Source: an uncultured Lachnoclostridium sp. (GTDB lineage Bacteria > Bacillota > Clostridia > Lachnospirales > Lachnospiraceae). Taken from it: 60,796 nt of DNA. The stretch's first letter is position 1. Every line of letters starts with the position of its first letter. The notes beneath the pieces were generated by a model. That model was given only the letters and a program-made list of their open reading frames with translations. It was not told the DNA's origin and made no database searches. Where the stretch lies: the NCBI GenBank assembly GCA_946415315.1, contig CAMKRZ010000019.1:1-60796 (forward strand). Reading direction: 5' to 3'. Made by a program: the position numbers and the translations under genes. This document shows positions 35,756-43,916 of this stretch, in pieces.

Positions 35756-37369
35756 ATGGCAAACATTGATTTGACGAAGTACGGCATCACCGGGACGACT
35801 GAGATTGTTTACAATCCTTCCTATGAGCTGCTGTATGAGGAAGAGACCAAGAAGGATCTCACCGGCTATGAGGTTGGTGTTGAGACCGAGCTTGGCGCGG
35901 TTAACGTTATGACCGGTATCTACACCGGACGTTCCCCCAAAGACAAGTACATCGTTATGGACGAGAACTCCAAGGACACCGTTTGGTGGACGAGCGATGA
36001 GTATAAGAACGACAACCATCCGATGAGCGAAGATGTTTGGGCAGTTGTTAAGGAGATCGCTAAGAAAGAGCTCAGCAACAAGAGACTGTTCGTTGTAGAT
36101 GCTTTCTGCGGTGCCAACAAGGATACCCGCATGGCAGTTCGTTTCGTTATGGAGGTTGCTTGGCAGGCACATTTCATCAAGAACATGTTCATCCAGCCTA
36201 CCGAGGATGAGCTTGCGACGTTCGAGCCTGACTTCGTTGTTTACAATGCTTCCAAGGCTAAGGTTGAGAACTACAAGGAACTCGGCCTCAACTCCGAGAC
36301 CTGTGTCGCCTTCAACACGACGTCCCGCGAGCAGGTTATCATCAACACCTGGTACGGTGGCGAGATGAAGAAGGGTATGTTCTCCATGATGAACTACTAC
36401 CTTCCTCTCAAGGGCATCGCTTCGATGCACTGCTCCGCTAACACGGATATGAACGGTGAGAACACCGCAATCTTCTTCGGTCTTTCCGGAACCGGTAAGA
36501 CTACTCTTTCCACCGACCCGAAGCGTCTCCTTATCGGTGATGACGAGCACGGCTGGGATGACAACGGTGTCTTCAACTTCGAGGGCGGCTGCTACGCTAA
36601 GGTTATCAACCTCGATAAGGATTCCGAGCCCGATATCTACAACGCGATCAAGAGAGACGCTCTCCTTGAGAACGTTACCGTTGACGGCGAGGGCAAGATC
36701 GATTTCGCTGACAAGAGCGTAACCGAGAACACCCGTGTTTCCTATCCGATCAACCACATCAAGAACATCGTTCTGAATGTTAGCCCGACCTCCGCAGGTC
36801 CGGCTGCTAAGAACGTTATCTTCCTTTCCGCAGATGCGTTCGGCGTTCTGCCTCCGGTTTCCATCCTGACTCCCGAGCAGACGCAGTACTACTTCCTGTC
36901 CGGTTTCACCGCTAAGCTCGCCGGTACCGAGCGTGGTATCACCGAGCCTACGCCTACCTTCTCCGCTTGCTTCGGTCAGGCATTCCTTGAGCTTCATCCT
37001 ACCAAGTACGGTGAGGAGCTTGTCAAGAAGATGCAGGCCAGCGGTGCTAAGGCTTACCTTGTAAACACCGGTTGGAACGGCACCGGCAAGAGAATCTCCA
37101 TCAAGGATACCCGTGGTATCATCGATGCGATCCTCAGCGGCGCAATCAATACTGCTCCGACCAAGAAGATCCCGATCTTCGACTTCGAAGTTCCTACCGA
37201 GCTTCCGGGCGTTGATCCGGCAATCCTTGATCCTCGCGACACCTATGCAGATGCTTCCGTTTGGGAAGGCAAGGCACAGGATCTTGCAGGCCGCTTCATC
37301 AAGAACTTCGTGAAGTACCAGGGCAACGATGCCGGCAAGGCACTCGTAGCTGCAGGTCCTCAGCTGTAA
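35756..37369 (+). CDS. pckA: Phosphoenolpyruvate carboxykinase (ATP)
   Basis: Interconverts oxaloacetate and PEP with ATP/ADP. In anaerobes it often runs toward oxaloacetate during fermentation. 537 residues, normal length. Motifs: the P-loop GLSGTGKT at 242-249, GDDEHGWDD for metal binding, [11 protein letters not shown] near the N-terminus and NTGWNGTG. Start at 35756 with AAGAGG upstream; an extension from 35633 would begin in the promoter. Codon use is shifted toward GTT, GCT, GGT, CTT and CGT compared with neighbours, a mark of high expression. Confidence 0.97.
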   Translation: MANIDLTKYGITGTTEIVYNPSYELLYEEETKKDLTGYEVGVETELGAVNVMTGIYTGRSPKDKYIVMDENSKDTVWWTSDEYKNDNHPMSEDVWAVVKEIAKKELSNKRLFVVDAFCGANKDTRMAVRFVMEVAWQAHFIKNMFIQPTEDELATFEPDFVVYNASKAKVENYKELGLNSETCVAFNTTSREQVIINTWYGGEMKKGMFSMMNYYLPLKGIASMHCSANTDMNGENTAIFFGLSGTGKTTLSTDPKRLLIGDDEHGWDDNGVFNFEGGCYAKVINLDKDSEPDIYNAIKRDALLENVTVDGEGKIDFADKSVTENTRVSYPINHIKNIVLNVSPTSAGPAAKNVIFLSADAFGVLPPVSILTPEQTQYYFLSGFTAKLAGTERGITEPTPTFSACFGQAFLELHPTKYGEELVKKMQASGAKAYLVNTGWNGTGKRISIKDTRGIIDAILSGAINTAPTKKIPIFDFEVPTELPGVDPAILDPRDTYADASVWEGKAQDLAGRFIKNFVKYQGNDAGKALVAAGPQL

Positions 37370-37398
37370 TTGATCGAAACCGAATAACGAACTTACAG

Positions 37399-37430
37399 GC
37401 GTCCGCCGTGATCCGTCACGGCGGACGCCT
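37399..37430 (+). terminator. Terminator of pckA
   Basis: GCGTCCGCCGTGA (37399-37411) and TCACGGCGGACGC (37416-37428) form a perfect 13-base stem with loop TCCG. Only a short CTTT tract follows. Confidence 0.8.
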
Positions 37431-37465
37431 TTACGTGCTGTGAAAGAAAATTTTTCAAAAACTAC

Positions 37466-37523
37466 TTGACATGCATTTCGGAACGTGCTATTTTGCAAGT
37501 GTACTACACAACATAGTACACTT
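37466..37523 (+). promoter_or_regulatory. Promoter and GntR operator of the ABC exporter operon
   Basis: TTGACA (37466-37471), 17 bases, TATTTT (37489-37494) with extended TG. Right at the start site lies a perfect inverted repeat AAGTGTACTA (37497-37506) and TAGTACACTT (37514-37523) with a 7-base centre. It matches the GTGTA/TACAC style of YtrA-type GntR operators, so the operon's own regulator likely binds it. Confidence 0.75.
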
Positions 37524-37649
37524 AATACATGTAATACACATGCAGCTTGTGAGGGAAGGCGCCTGCCGTGCGGCGCAATGAGGCACGGCACAGGGAGAAA
37601 TTGCGCGAGAGCAGGAGAACCGCTTGCTCGCGGAGAAAGGAGAGCGTGT

Positions 37650-38036
37650 ATGATCGTAATTGACGTGACGGGCAGAGTTCCAATCTTCGAGCAGATCTGC
37701 CGCGGTATCTGTGGGGATATCGCGAAGGGAATTCTGAAACCGCATGACCGGATCCCGGCAGCGCGGGTGCTGGCGAAGGATCTCGGGATCAACCCCAACA
37801 CGGTGGCCAAAGCGTACGCGGCGCTGGAGCGTGACGGCATCATTTATTCGCTGGCGGGGAAGGGATGCTTCGTTGCGGAGCACGGCAACCGTGCGGATCG
37901 AAGGTTTACCGACGAGTTTGAACAGAAGACGCGAGAGGCGCTGCATGCGGGAGTGTCCAGAGAGACGCTTGCGGAGATCCTGGAACGGGTCTGGACAGAG
38001 ATGTCCGAGAAGAAGGAGGGGGATAGCAATGATTGA
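37650..38036 (+). CDS. GntR family regulator, YtrA subfamily
   Basis: 128-residue repressor with an N-terminal winged helix (VPIFEQICRGICGDIAKG, then AARVLAKDLGINPNTVAKAYAALERDG) and only a short C-terminal helix pair, as in the YtrA group that controls ABC exporters. The start at 37650 has AAAGGAG upstream. Its stop overlaps the ATPase start by 8 bases. The perfect inverted repeat at the promoter makes autoregulation likely. Related systems answer to cell-wall antibiotics or other stress; the signal here is unknown. Confidence 0.9.
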   Translation: MIVIDVTGRVPIFEQICRGICGDIAKGILKPHDRIPAARVLAKDLGINPNTVAKAYAALERDGIIYSLAGKGCFVAEHGNRADRRFTDEFEQKTREALHAGVSRETLAEILERVWTEMSEKKEGDSND

Positions 38037-38961
38037 GGTAAACAAAGTTTCCGTTACCTATACCGGATTGAGGGGAGTCCGGATTGTCCGCAACAAAGCG
38101 CTCGACGATGTTTCGTTTACGGTTCCCGAGGGGAGCGTGTACGGTCTTCTCGGCACGAACGGTGCCGGAAAATCCACATTGATGCGCGCGATGGGCGGCA
38201 TTTTCCGTCCGGATACCGGCAGCGTGATCATCGACGGCCGTGATGTATGGAACAACGCGGAGGTGAAGACGGACATCTGCTACGTCGGGGATGAGCTTTC
38301 GTGGTATGAACGGTTTACCGTCGGGGAACTGAAGACGTACGGACAGAACTGCAGGCCTTCATTTTCCGGGGAAGCGTTCGACCGGATGGTGAAAGCACTG
38401 GAACTGCCGAAGGAAAGGAAGATCAGCAGATTATCGAAGGGCATGCGCAGGCAGGTAGTCACGATTTTTGGCGTTGCCTGCTGCACGAAATATCTGCTGC
38501 TGGACGAATCCTTCGACGGACTGGACCCGGCGATGCGCAGGATCATTCGGGAAATTCTGACCGACGAGGTGTGCGACAATGGTTCTTCAATCGTTCTGTC
38601 GTCGCACAATGTTACGGAGATCAGCGAGGCGTGCGATCACATTTTACTTCTTCACGGGGGGAAGATTGTGGAATCCGGTGAGATTGATGACATCTGTGAC
38701 AGATACCGGAAAATTCAGCTTGTCGGAAGCGAGGGGAACGTGTCCCGGGAAATGCTTGAAAAAGCGGGAATTGCAGTTCTGAATTTTATGGGGGAAGGCT
38801 GTGTCGCACAGGCGGTTGTCAGGGGGACGGACGAGGAAGTCAGAGCCGGAGTTTCGAAACTGCACGTCAATCCGGTGGAGACGGTGCCGCTGACACTCGA
38901 GGAAGTTTTTATCTATGCGATGAGGGAGAAAGGTTATGGAAAAATCAATGCAGAAAAATGA
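38029..38961 (+). CDS. ABC transporter ATP-binding protein
   Basis: 310-residue ATPase of an exporter-type ABC system. Walker A GTNGAGKS at 42-49, signature LSKGMRRQV, Walker B YLLLDESFDGLDP and SSHNVTE with the switch His. The gene overlaps the GntR gene by 8 bases and the permease gene by 26 bases, so the three are one operon. YtrA-linked ATPases pair with ABC-2-like membrane proteins. Confidence 0.93.
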   Translation: MIEVNKVSVTYTGLRGVRIVRNKALDDVSFTVPEGSVYGLLGTNGAGKSTLMRAMGGIFRPDTGSVIIDGRDVWNNAEVKTDICYVGDELSWYERFTVGELKTYGQNCRPSFSGEAFDRMVKALELPKERKISRLSKGMRRQVVTIFGVACCTKYLLLDESFDGLDPAMRRIIREILTDEVCDNGSSIVLSSHNVTEISEACDHILLLHGGKIVESGEIDDICDRYRKIQLVGSEGNVSREMLEKAGIAVLNFMGEGCVAQAVVRGTDEEVRAGVSKLHVNPVETVPLTLEEVFIYAMREKGYGKINAEK

Positions 38962-40390
38962 TGTGCATCCGCTACGCAGTGAACTGCGGGCACACAAACT
39001 GAGCACGATCCTCGTGCTGGCGTTTATCGTGTTGGCGGCATATCTGAATGTAGGGTCGCGCGGAGCGATCCAGGGGGATCCGACAGACACGCCGGTGCTT
39101 TATATCTTTGCGATCATAATCGTTGTTGTAAGCGGGATCATCGTTTCGAGACAGGCATTTGTCGATACGTACGATGTTGCGGCAAGGGATGCCCAGCATG
39201 CAGTCCCGGTGAGCGCACGGACGAGATTCTTCGCGAAACTGTGGTCGGTGGTTCTCAGACATATTGTTCCGGTCGTACTTACCAACGCTGCCTTTATCGC
39301 GTTTTGCGCGGCGTTTAAGGGAGACACGGTGGATATTGAGTACTCTTGCATACAGGCTGCGACCATACTCAGTTTCGGTCTTGCGGCAGACAGTCTGACG
39401 GTTTTGACGATGGCCTGTACGGGAACGATAATCGGCGAAGTAATCGCTGGTTTTGCTTTCGTCTTTGTGGCATTTAATCTCCTGGCTGATGCGGCGGTTA
39501 TGAACTTCGTTGATCAGTTGTTCGGATTCGACGGTTTCGGTGAATACATGATCTCAGCCTACTGGTGTGTGGTCACAGTGCTGGTGTTCTGTGCCGCGGG
39601 GGCGGTCTATACACTGCGGGACGGAAGGCATACCGGAAAGTATGTAGCCGGACCGGCGGCGTGGGAGATGCTTGCGGCAGGCGCGGTTCTGCTCATGGAA
39701 ATGAGATTCGGGTATCCCGGAAGAAGCTGGCCGGCTATGCTTATACTTCTTGTGATATTCCTGGCGCTTCATTTTGCCGTTTTCCGGAAAAATGCGCGCA
39801 GGGAACTGCCTCGGGCAATTGTAATCTATGCTGCAGTCACGCTGATCTACATCGTCTATGTACTGCTCATGTACGCAAATCAGCGGGGCAATTTCTTCTC
39901 CAAGGATCGCAGTGCGGTGGAGGCAGGAGAGTATTGGATTGCAGATGATGAATGGAACAATAATTCGTGGCGCAGCGGGCGCAAATATGCGAACGAACCG
40001 GACTGTGAGCTGATGATCGGGAGCCACATATTAAAATGGATTGATTCCAAAAGCAGCGACGAGTACCACATCACTAACAAGGACGGCAGTCTGCCTGATG
40101 AGGAGCAGTACAAAAAGTTGGTCGAAGTTCTTCGGGAGTATTGTTCGAAAAATGAGTATCCCAAGGACACATTCTGGGATGTTCTCGGGTACGTTTTCTG
40201 CGGCGCCGACTCAAACTATGAGGGAAATAATTTCGGCTTCCAGCTGACGGCCAGCTTCGGCGAGGGGCGGGATGCGCACAGAGAGCGATGCACCGGGTAC
40301 ATTGTGGATGAGGACAGGGTGCCGGATTTCCTGAAGATGATCGAAGAGGCAGGGTTTGTCGTACAACAGGTGACAAATTACAGAAGATGA
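38936..40390 (+). CDS. Membrane subunit of the GntR-linked ABC exporter
   Basis: 484 residues, ABC-2-like in layout. Helices are seen at about 23-42, 55-75, 105-130, 140-165, 170-190, 205-225, 240-260, 265-285 and 295-315. A soluble C-terminal domain of about 150 residues follows and is not recognised. Overlap with the ATPase gene indicates joint translation. Substrate unknown. A strong terminator follows the stop. Confidence 0.8.
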   Translation: MEKSMQKNDVHPLRSELRAHKLSTILVLAFIVLAAYLNVGSRGAIQGDPTDTPVLYIFAIIIVVVSGIIVSRQAFVDTYDVAARDAQHAVPVSARTRFFAKLWSVVLRHIVPVVLTNAAFIAFCAAFKGDTVDIEYSCIQAATILSFGLAADSLTVLTMACTGTIIGEVIAGFAFVFVAFNLLADAAVMNFVDQLFGFDGFGEYMISAYWCVVTVLVFCAAGAVYTLRDGRHTGKYVAGPAAWEMLAAGAVLLMEMRFGYPGRSWPAMLILLVIFLALHFAVFRKNARRELPRAIVIYAAVTLIYIVYVLLMYANQRGNFFSKDRSAVEAGEYWIADDEWNNNSWRSGRKYANEPDCELMIGSHILKWIDSKSSDEYHITNKDGSLPDEEQYKKLVEVLREYCSKNEYPKDTFWDVLGYVFCGADSNYEGNNFGFQLTASFGEGRDAHRERCTGYIVDEDRVPDFLKMIEEAGFVVQQVTNYRR

Positions 40391-40400
40391 ATTATACTGT

Positions 40401-40431
40401 GACTGCGCGGGGCAATCCGCGCAGTCATTTT
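40401..40431 (+). terminator. Terminator of the GntR-ABC operon
   Basis: GACTGCGCGG (40401-40410) pairs with CCGCGCAGTC (40417-40426), loop GGCAAT, then ATTTTG. Confidence 0.85.
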
Positions 40432-40489
40432 GCGTGGCAGGCAAGCGTGCCGCAGGGGCAGCGAAGGATGCTGGAGGAAGGAAACAATC

Positions 40490-42175
40490 ATGCAAGATCA
40501 CGTGGAACAGACAACGGAACAGACTGTGACAGGGTGGACACGTGTGCGCCGCATCGCGGGCAAATGCCGGATCCCGCTGTATCTTCTGCTCTCGGTGGCC
40601 GTGTGGTTCGCGCTGTGGCAGTATGAGGCGCGGAAACTCGGCAACCCGGTGCTGCTGCCGTACCCCCGTGACGTTTGGAAGGCCCTCGGGGAACTGCTCC
40701 GGAGCGCGGAGTTTACTGCAATCCTGTTCGGAAGCCTGAAGCATATCACCACAGGATTCGCGATGGCGCTTGTGTGCGGCTGCGTGCTGGCGGTGATCTG
40801 CCGGTTCAGCGATTTTGCGGAAATGCTCCTGTTGCCGCCGATGAAACTGGTGAAGACTGTTCCGGTAGTCTCCTTTATCATACTGCTGCTTCTGTGGGTT
40901 AACCCGGCCCGCATCAGCATCGTCATCTCGTTTCTGATCGTGCTTCCGGTGGTGTATGCCAACGTGTCGCGCGGCATTCGCGAGACTTCGCCGGAGCTTC
41001 TGGAAATGGCGAGGGTGTTTCGCATTCCGTTCCTGCGGCGTCTGCGGTACCTCTACATACCCAATACGGTGCCGTACGCGACGGCAGCGGTCTCCACGGG
41101 ACTTTCCCTGTGCTGGAAGGCCGGCATCGCGGCGGAGATCATCGGCCTTTCCAAGGATTCCATCGGCCGTCAGCTGTATGACGCCAAGTTGTATCTGGAT
41201 ACGGCAAATCTTTTCGCGTGGACGGTTGTGGTCATCCTCGTGAGCGTTCTGATGGAATGGACGATCATGGTCGTGTTCCGCGCCGCCGCGGTTTCCGTTA
41301 CCGATCCGACGCTGTGGTATCGCCCCCGACAGGCGCTGCGCTTCCTCATCGGACTCCCGGTGCGGGAGGAGAAGCCCACGGAGGAGCCGGTTTCGACCGG
41401 AAATGTTGCGGATGACGCATCGGACGCCGCGAGCATTGCAAATGACACGCCGGCCGCATCAGACGACACCTCGCAGCCGCTTTTTGCGACACCGGATGAT
41501 GCTGTACAGTTGGCTTCCGCGACATCGGACGCCGCGAAGCAGCCGGTTTCCGCAAATGGCGGGGCGGAAGCAGTTGTCGAGCTTCGCTCCGTGAGCAAGA
41601 GCTTCAACGGCCGCTCCGTGCTGGAAAATGTCTCGGTTTCGCTGCATCGGGGTGAGATCCTGCTGATCACCGGACCGTCCGGCGGCGGAAAGACAACGAT
41701 GCTCCGCTGCATGCTCGGCCTTGTGCGTCCGGACAGCGGGGCAGTGGAATACCCTTCCGGCAAACCGCACATGGCTGCGGTGTTCCAGGAAGACCGTCTC
41801 TGCGCGGGGCTTCCGGCGTGGAAGAATGTCGCGATCGCACTTCCCGGAAGAACGAAGCGTGACAGGCGGCAACAGATCCTCGACGACCTTGCGGTACTGG
41901 GGATCGATGACGGCGCGCGCAAACCGGTGAAGGCATTTTCCGGAGGAATGAAGCGCCGGGTCGCATGGCTCCGCGCGCTCTCCGTCAAACCCGATCTGCT
42001 GGTGCTGGATGAGCCGTTCACGGGCCTGGATGCAGTGAGAAAGGAGCTTCTCCTGGAGCTCCTGCGCTCTCTGTCGAATGAAACGGCAATTGCGATAGTG
42101 ACGCATAATACGTCAGAAATTGAGAAAATTTACGCGTATTTTAAAAACGTTGTTCGAGTCAACCAGGGTGCATAA
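40490..42175 (+). CDS. Fused ABC permease-ATPase of the nitrate/sulfonate/taurine type
   Basis: 561 residues. Residues 1-290 form a SsuC/TauC-like permease with about six helices and the EAA-like loop (SPELLEMARVFRIPFLRRLR). A linker of about 65 residues, rich in Ala/Ser/Asp/Thr, follows. Residues about 362-561 are an ATPase: Walker A GPSGGGKT 395-402, signature FSGGMKRRVA, Walker B LLVLDEPFTGLD. Separate proteins are usual. No substrate-binding protein lies nearby, so the ligand (sulfonate, thiamine precursor or similar) cannot be told. Start at 40490 with GGAGGAAGG upstream. Confidence 0.9.
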   Translation: MQDHVEQTTEQTVTGWTRVRRIAGKCRIPLYLLLSVAVWFALWQYEARKLGNPVLLPYPRDVWKALGELLRSAEFTAILFGSLKHITTGFAMALVCGCVLAVICRFSDFAEMLLLPPMKLVKTVPVVSFIILLLLWVNPARISIVISFLIVLPVVYANVSRGIRETSPELLEMARVFRIPFLRRLRYLYIPNTVPYATAAVSTGLSLCWKAGIAAEIIGLSKDSIGRQLYDAKLYLDTANLFAWTVVVILVSVLMEWTIMVVFRAAAVSVTDPTLWYRPRQALRFLIGLPVREEKPTEEPVSTGNVADDASDAASIANDTPAASDDTSQPLFATPDDAVQLASATSDAAKQPVSANGGAEAVVELRSVSKSFNGRSVLENVSVSLHRGEILLITGPSGGGKTTMLRCMLGLVRPDSGAVEYPSGKPHMAAVFQEDRLCAGLPAWKNVAIALPGRTKRDRRQQILDDLAVLGIDDGARKPVKAFSGGMKRRVAWLRALSVKPDLLVLDEPFTGLDAVRKELLLELLRSLSNETAIAIVTHNTSEIEKIYAYFKNVVRVNQGA

Positions 42176-42322
42176 GGACGGAGTTCGGACGGATTTTGAA
42201 GAGTATTCGGACAATAACAGATAATTTGACGGAAAATAGGCGTATTTATAGGTAATTGTATATACAATTCAGACAATGCAAAATAATTATCAAATAAAAT
42301 TGTGAATTAATTGTATTTTGCG
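42176..42322. promoter_or_regulatory. AT-rich block with palindrome, UP-element-like
   Basis: A sharply AT-rich stretch in a GC-rich region. It holds the perfect 16-base palindrome AATTGTATATACAATT (42254-42269) and continuous A/T tracts right up to the -35 at 42323. This suits an UP element for RNA polymerase and a regulator site. No gene is seen. Confidence 0.5.
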
Positions 42323-42351
42323 TTGACAATATCAAACTCGGATGATATAGT
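42323..42351 (+). promoter_or_regulatory. Near-consensus promoter of the repeat-array RNA
   Basis: A perfect TTGACA (42323-42328), a 17-base spacer and TATAGT (42346-42351), backed by AT-rich upstream DNA. It is the best -35/-10 match in the window. Predicted start is near 42358. Confidence 0.85.
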
Positions 42352-42460
42352 ATAGCCATAACAAAGAACAAGCAACGCCGGATGGGATTCCTGGTCGAAC
42401 CCTATAACGATCCGGAGACCGGCAGGACGATCGGCGGTGAGAACGATCGAATAAATTTTC

Positions 42461-42797
42461 CGAAAGAAGGTACAGTCCGATGGACACTGCAAAGTAACAC
42501 CGAACAGACCAACGACAAGAATTGCGGAAAGAGAAGGTACGGTCCGATGGACACTGCGAAGTAATTAACCGGAACAGTCAGATCGAACAAATCTACCGAA
42601 AGAAGGTACAGTCCGATGGGAGCTGCAGAGTAACAACCGAAACAGGTTGATCGAACAAAACTACCGAAAGAGAAGGTACGGTCCGATGGACACTGCGAAG
42701 TAACAACTGGACAGATCTACCGAAAGGATTTACCGATTAATACAGTATCGAGTATCAAAAGAAGGATGGTACAGTCCGATGGGAACGATAGAGTAAC
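42461..42797 (+). repeat. Repeat block 1, about 69-base units with micro-ORFs
   Basis: Five units with the pattern GAAAGAAGGTACAGTCCGATG. Each ends in a complete five-codon frame: MDTAK at 42480-42497, 42547-42564 and 42686-42703, MGAAE at 42616-42633, MGTIE at 42779-42796, all stopped by TAA. A GAAGG or GGATGG element lies about 9 bases before each ATG. Confidence 0.8.
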
Positions 42798-42980
42798 AAC
42801 AGACGGCGCGTAAGACGGTGCCCTCACGAAAACAATAAGACGGCACAACGAGCAGGCAGTTAGCCGGTGACACACGGGTGTAAAAGAGAGAGGCCGTAGA
42901 ATTATTTGCCGGGAGAGAGCCGGGGCGACCGGATAGCCGGGATGGCTTTACATAGATGTTACCCTACGAACATAATGATT

Positions 42981-43375
42981 GAAAGGCTGGTACAGTCCGA
43001 TGAAATAGTCAGTTGACCGACGCATAACAATACTGCAGAAAGGATGGTACGGTCCAATGAAATAGTCAGATGACCGACCGCAAAAGAGATTAGCAGAACA
43101 GCTGGTACTGATCCAGAGCAGTTACAGTCGATCTTCGACTTTAGGATTATCACAGAAAGGCAGGTACGGTCCAAAGGAAGTATAAGTTGACCCACCTCAA
43201 AACGATATTGATGAAAGGAAGGTACGGTCCCAAGGAGACTTAAGCGATCTACCTCAAAACGATATTTACAGAAAGGAAGGTACGGTCCCAAGGACAACTA
43301 AGAGATCTACCTCAAAACGATAATTTCAGAAAGGAAGGTACGGACCAACACAGACATAAGTGTTCGACCTTACGG
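42981..43375 (+). repeat. Repeat block 2, about 58-base units
   Basis: Seven units with a very regular 57-59 base period. The last units share almost the whole unit (AGAAAGGAAGGTACGGTCCC and CTACCTCAAAACGATA). The first two end in the two-codon frame ATG AAA TAG (43000-43008 and 43057-43065); the others have lost the ATG. The unit at 43104 is the most decayed. Confidence 0.85.
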
Positions 43376-43424
43376 CAGCAGCAGGAACTGCCGGAACCGA
43401 AAGCCTGCATGATACTGAAGATAC

Positions 43425-43459
43425 CCGGCCGGAGTAAAGAACGTCTCCGGCCGGTCTTT
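43425..43459 (+). terminator. Terminator-like hairpin after the repeat array
   Basis: CCGGCCGGAG (43425-43434) and CTCCGGCCGG (43445-43454) form a perfect 10-base stem followed by TCTTTG. Confidence 0.65.
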
Positions 43460-43461
43460 GC

Positions 43462-43682
43462 GCGCTAAGCGAGAGTCGTTCTGCCGACGGAGTCGGCGAA
43501 ATAGTCCCACCGGCACGTGGACACATAGTGTTCGACGCGCCGGTGGGACTATTTCGGGAGCGAACATCGTTCGCGGCAGAACGACCGAGCGCACGTACAC
43601 TGAGCGAGCTCTGCTCGCGAAGTGCGCGCTTGAGAGCGGACGAAGTCCGCGGATGAGTGCCGAGCTCCCTACACTTCGCGAG
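43462..43682. repeat. Multi-branched palindromic element
   Basis: First module: outer arms GTCGTTCTGCCG (43475-43486) and CGGCAGAACGAC (43574-43585). They enclose GCCGAC/GTCGGC, the 17-base perfect stem GAAATAGTCCCACCGGC (43498-43514) with its partner at 43539-43555, and GCGAAC-ATC-GTTCGC (43560-43574). Second module: outer arms CTCGCGAAGTG (43614-43624) and CACTTCGCGAG (43672-43682) with GCGGAC-GAA-GTCCGC inside. Next to it is GCGAGC-TCT-GCTCGC (43604-43618), whose 3' arm overlaps the start of the second outer arm, so those two alternate. The smallest hairpins have three-base loops. Confidence 0.8.
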
Positions 43683-43916
43683 TCTAAATCGGGCAGCATG
43701 ACGTATCTTTCGACATCGCGAAAGCAGTGCCCCGGACGCCCCGGAAGGCCCCTTGTTTCATTGACAGTGGGTGTGAACTATGGTATCATAAACAGAGCCC
43801 CGGGAGCCTTTTATGGAAGCTTGCCTGCGGGATGAAATCAGATCGAATGGGATCAGACGGATACCGTTTCGGAACAGTCTGAAATATCATAGATGTTGTA
43901 AGGAGAAAATCGTATC
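43683..43916. other. Leader region of greA
   Basis: No gene is seen. A promoter lies at 43761-43789: TTGACA, 17 bases, TATCAT with an extended TG. The predicted leader to the greA ATG is about 120 bases, without recognised structure. Confidence 0.6.
43761..43789 (+). promoter_or_regulatory. Promoter of greA
   Basis: A perfect TTGACA (43761-43766), 17 bases, TATCAT (43784-43789), extended TGG before the -10. Confidence 0.75.

Larger units (their letters stand above)
42358..43460 (+). ncRNA. Putative 1.1-kb transcript carrying twelve tandem GGTACGGTCC units
   Basis: A stretch without a convincing protein gene, downstream of a near-consensus promoter and ending at a hairpin. It carries twelve diverged units with the core GAAAGGAAGGTACGGTCC. 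GGTAC begins at 42469, 42536, 42605, 42675, 42768, 42989, 43046, 43104, 43163, 43221, 43279 and 43337. Spacing is about 67-70 in the first block and 57-59 in the second. Many units carry AGAAAGGA, complementary to the 3' tail of 16S rRNA. It could be a regulatory sponge RNA, a ribosome-binding decoy or a leader array. No known RNA family was recognised. Confidence 0.6.

Noticed and set aside
42382-42564. Plus-strand 60-codon ORF at the start of the array
   Set aside because: No ribosome site, and it runs through two repeat units in a frame that the repeat spacing does not keep.
42959-43297. Minus-strand ORF of 112 codons across repeat block 2
   Set aside because: The repeat period is 57-59 bases, so each unit shifts the reading frame. 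Weak repetition in the protein is a by-product, and no ribosome site is present.
42461-43375. CRISPR-like array
   Set aside because: The whole unit, including the part between cores, is related from unit to unit. Repeats are diverged and no cas genes are nearby. Real CRISPR repeats are near-identical with unrelated spacers.
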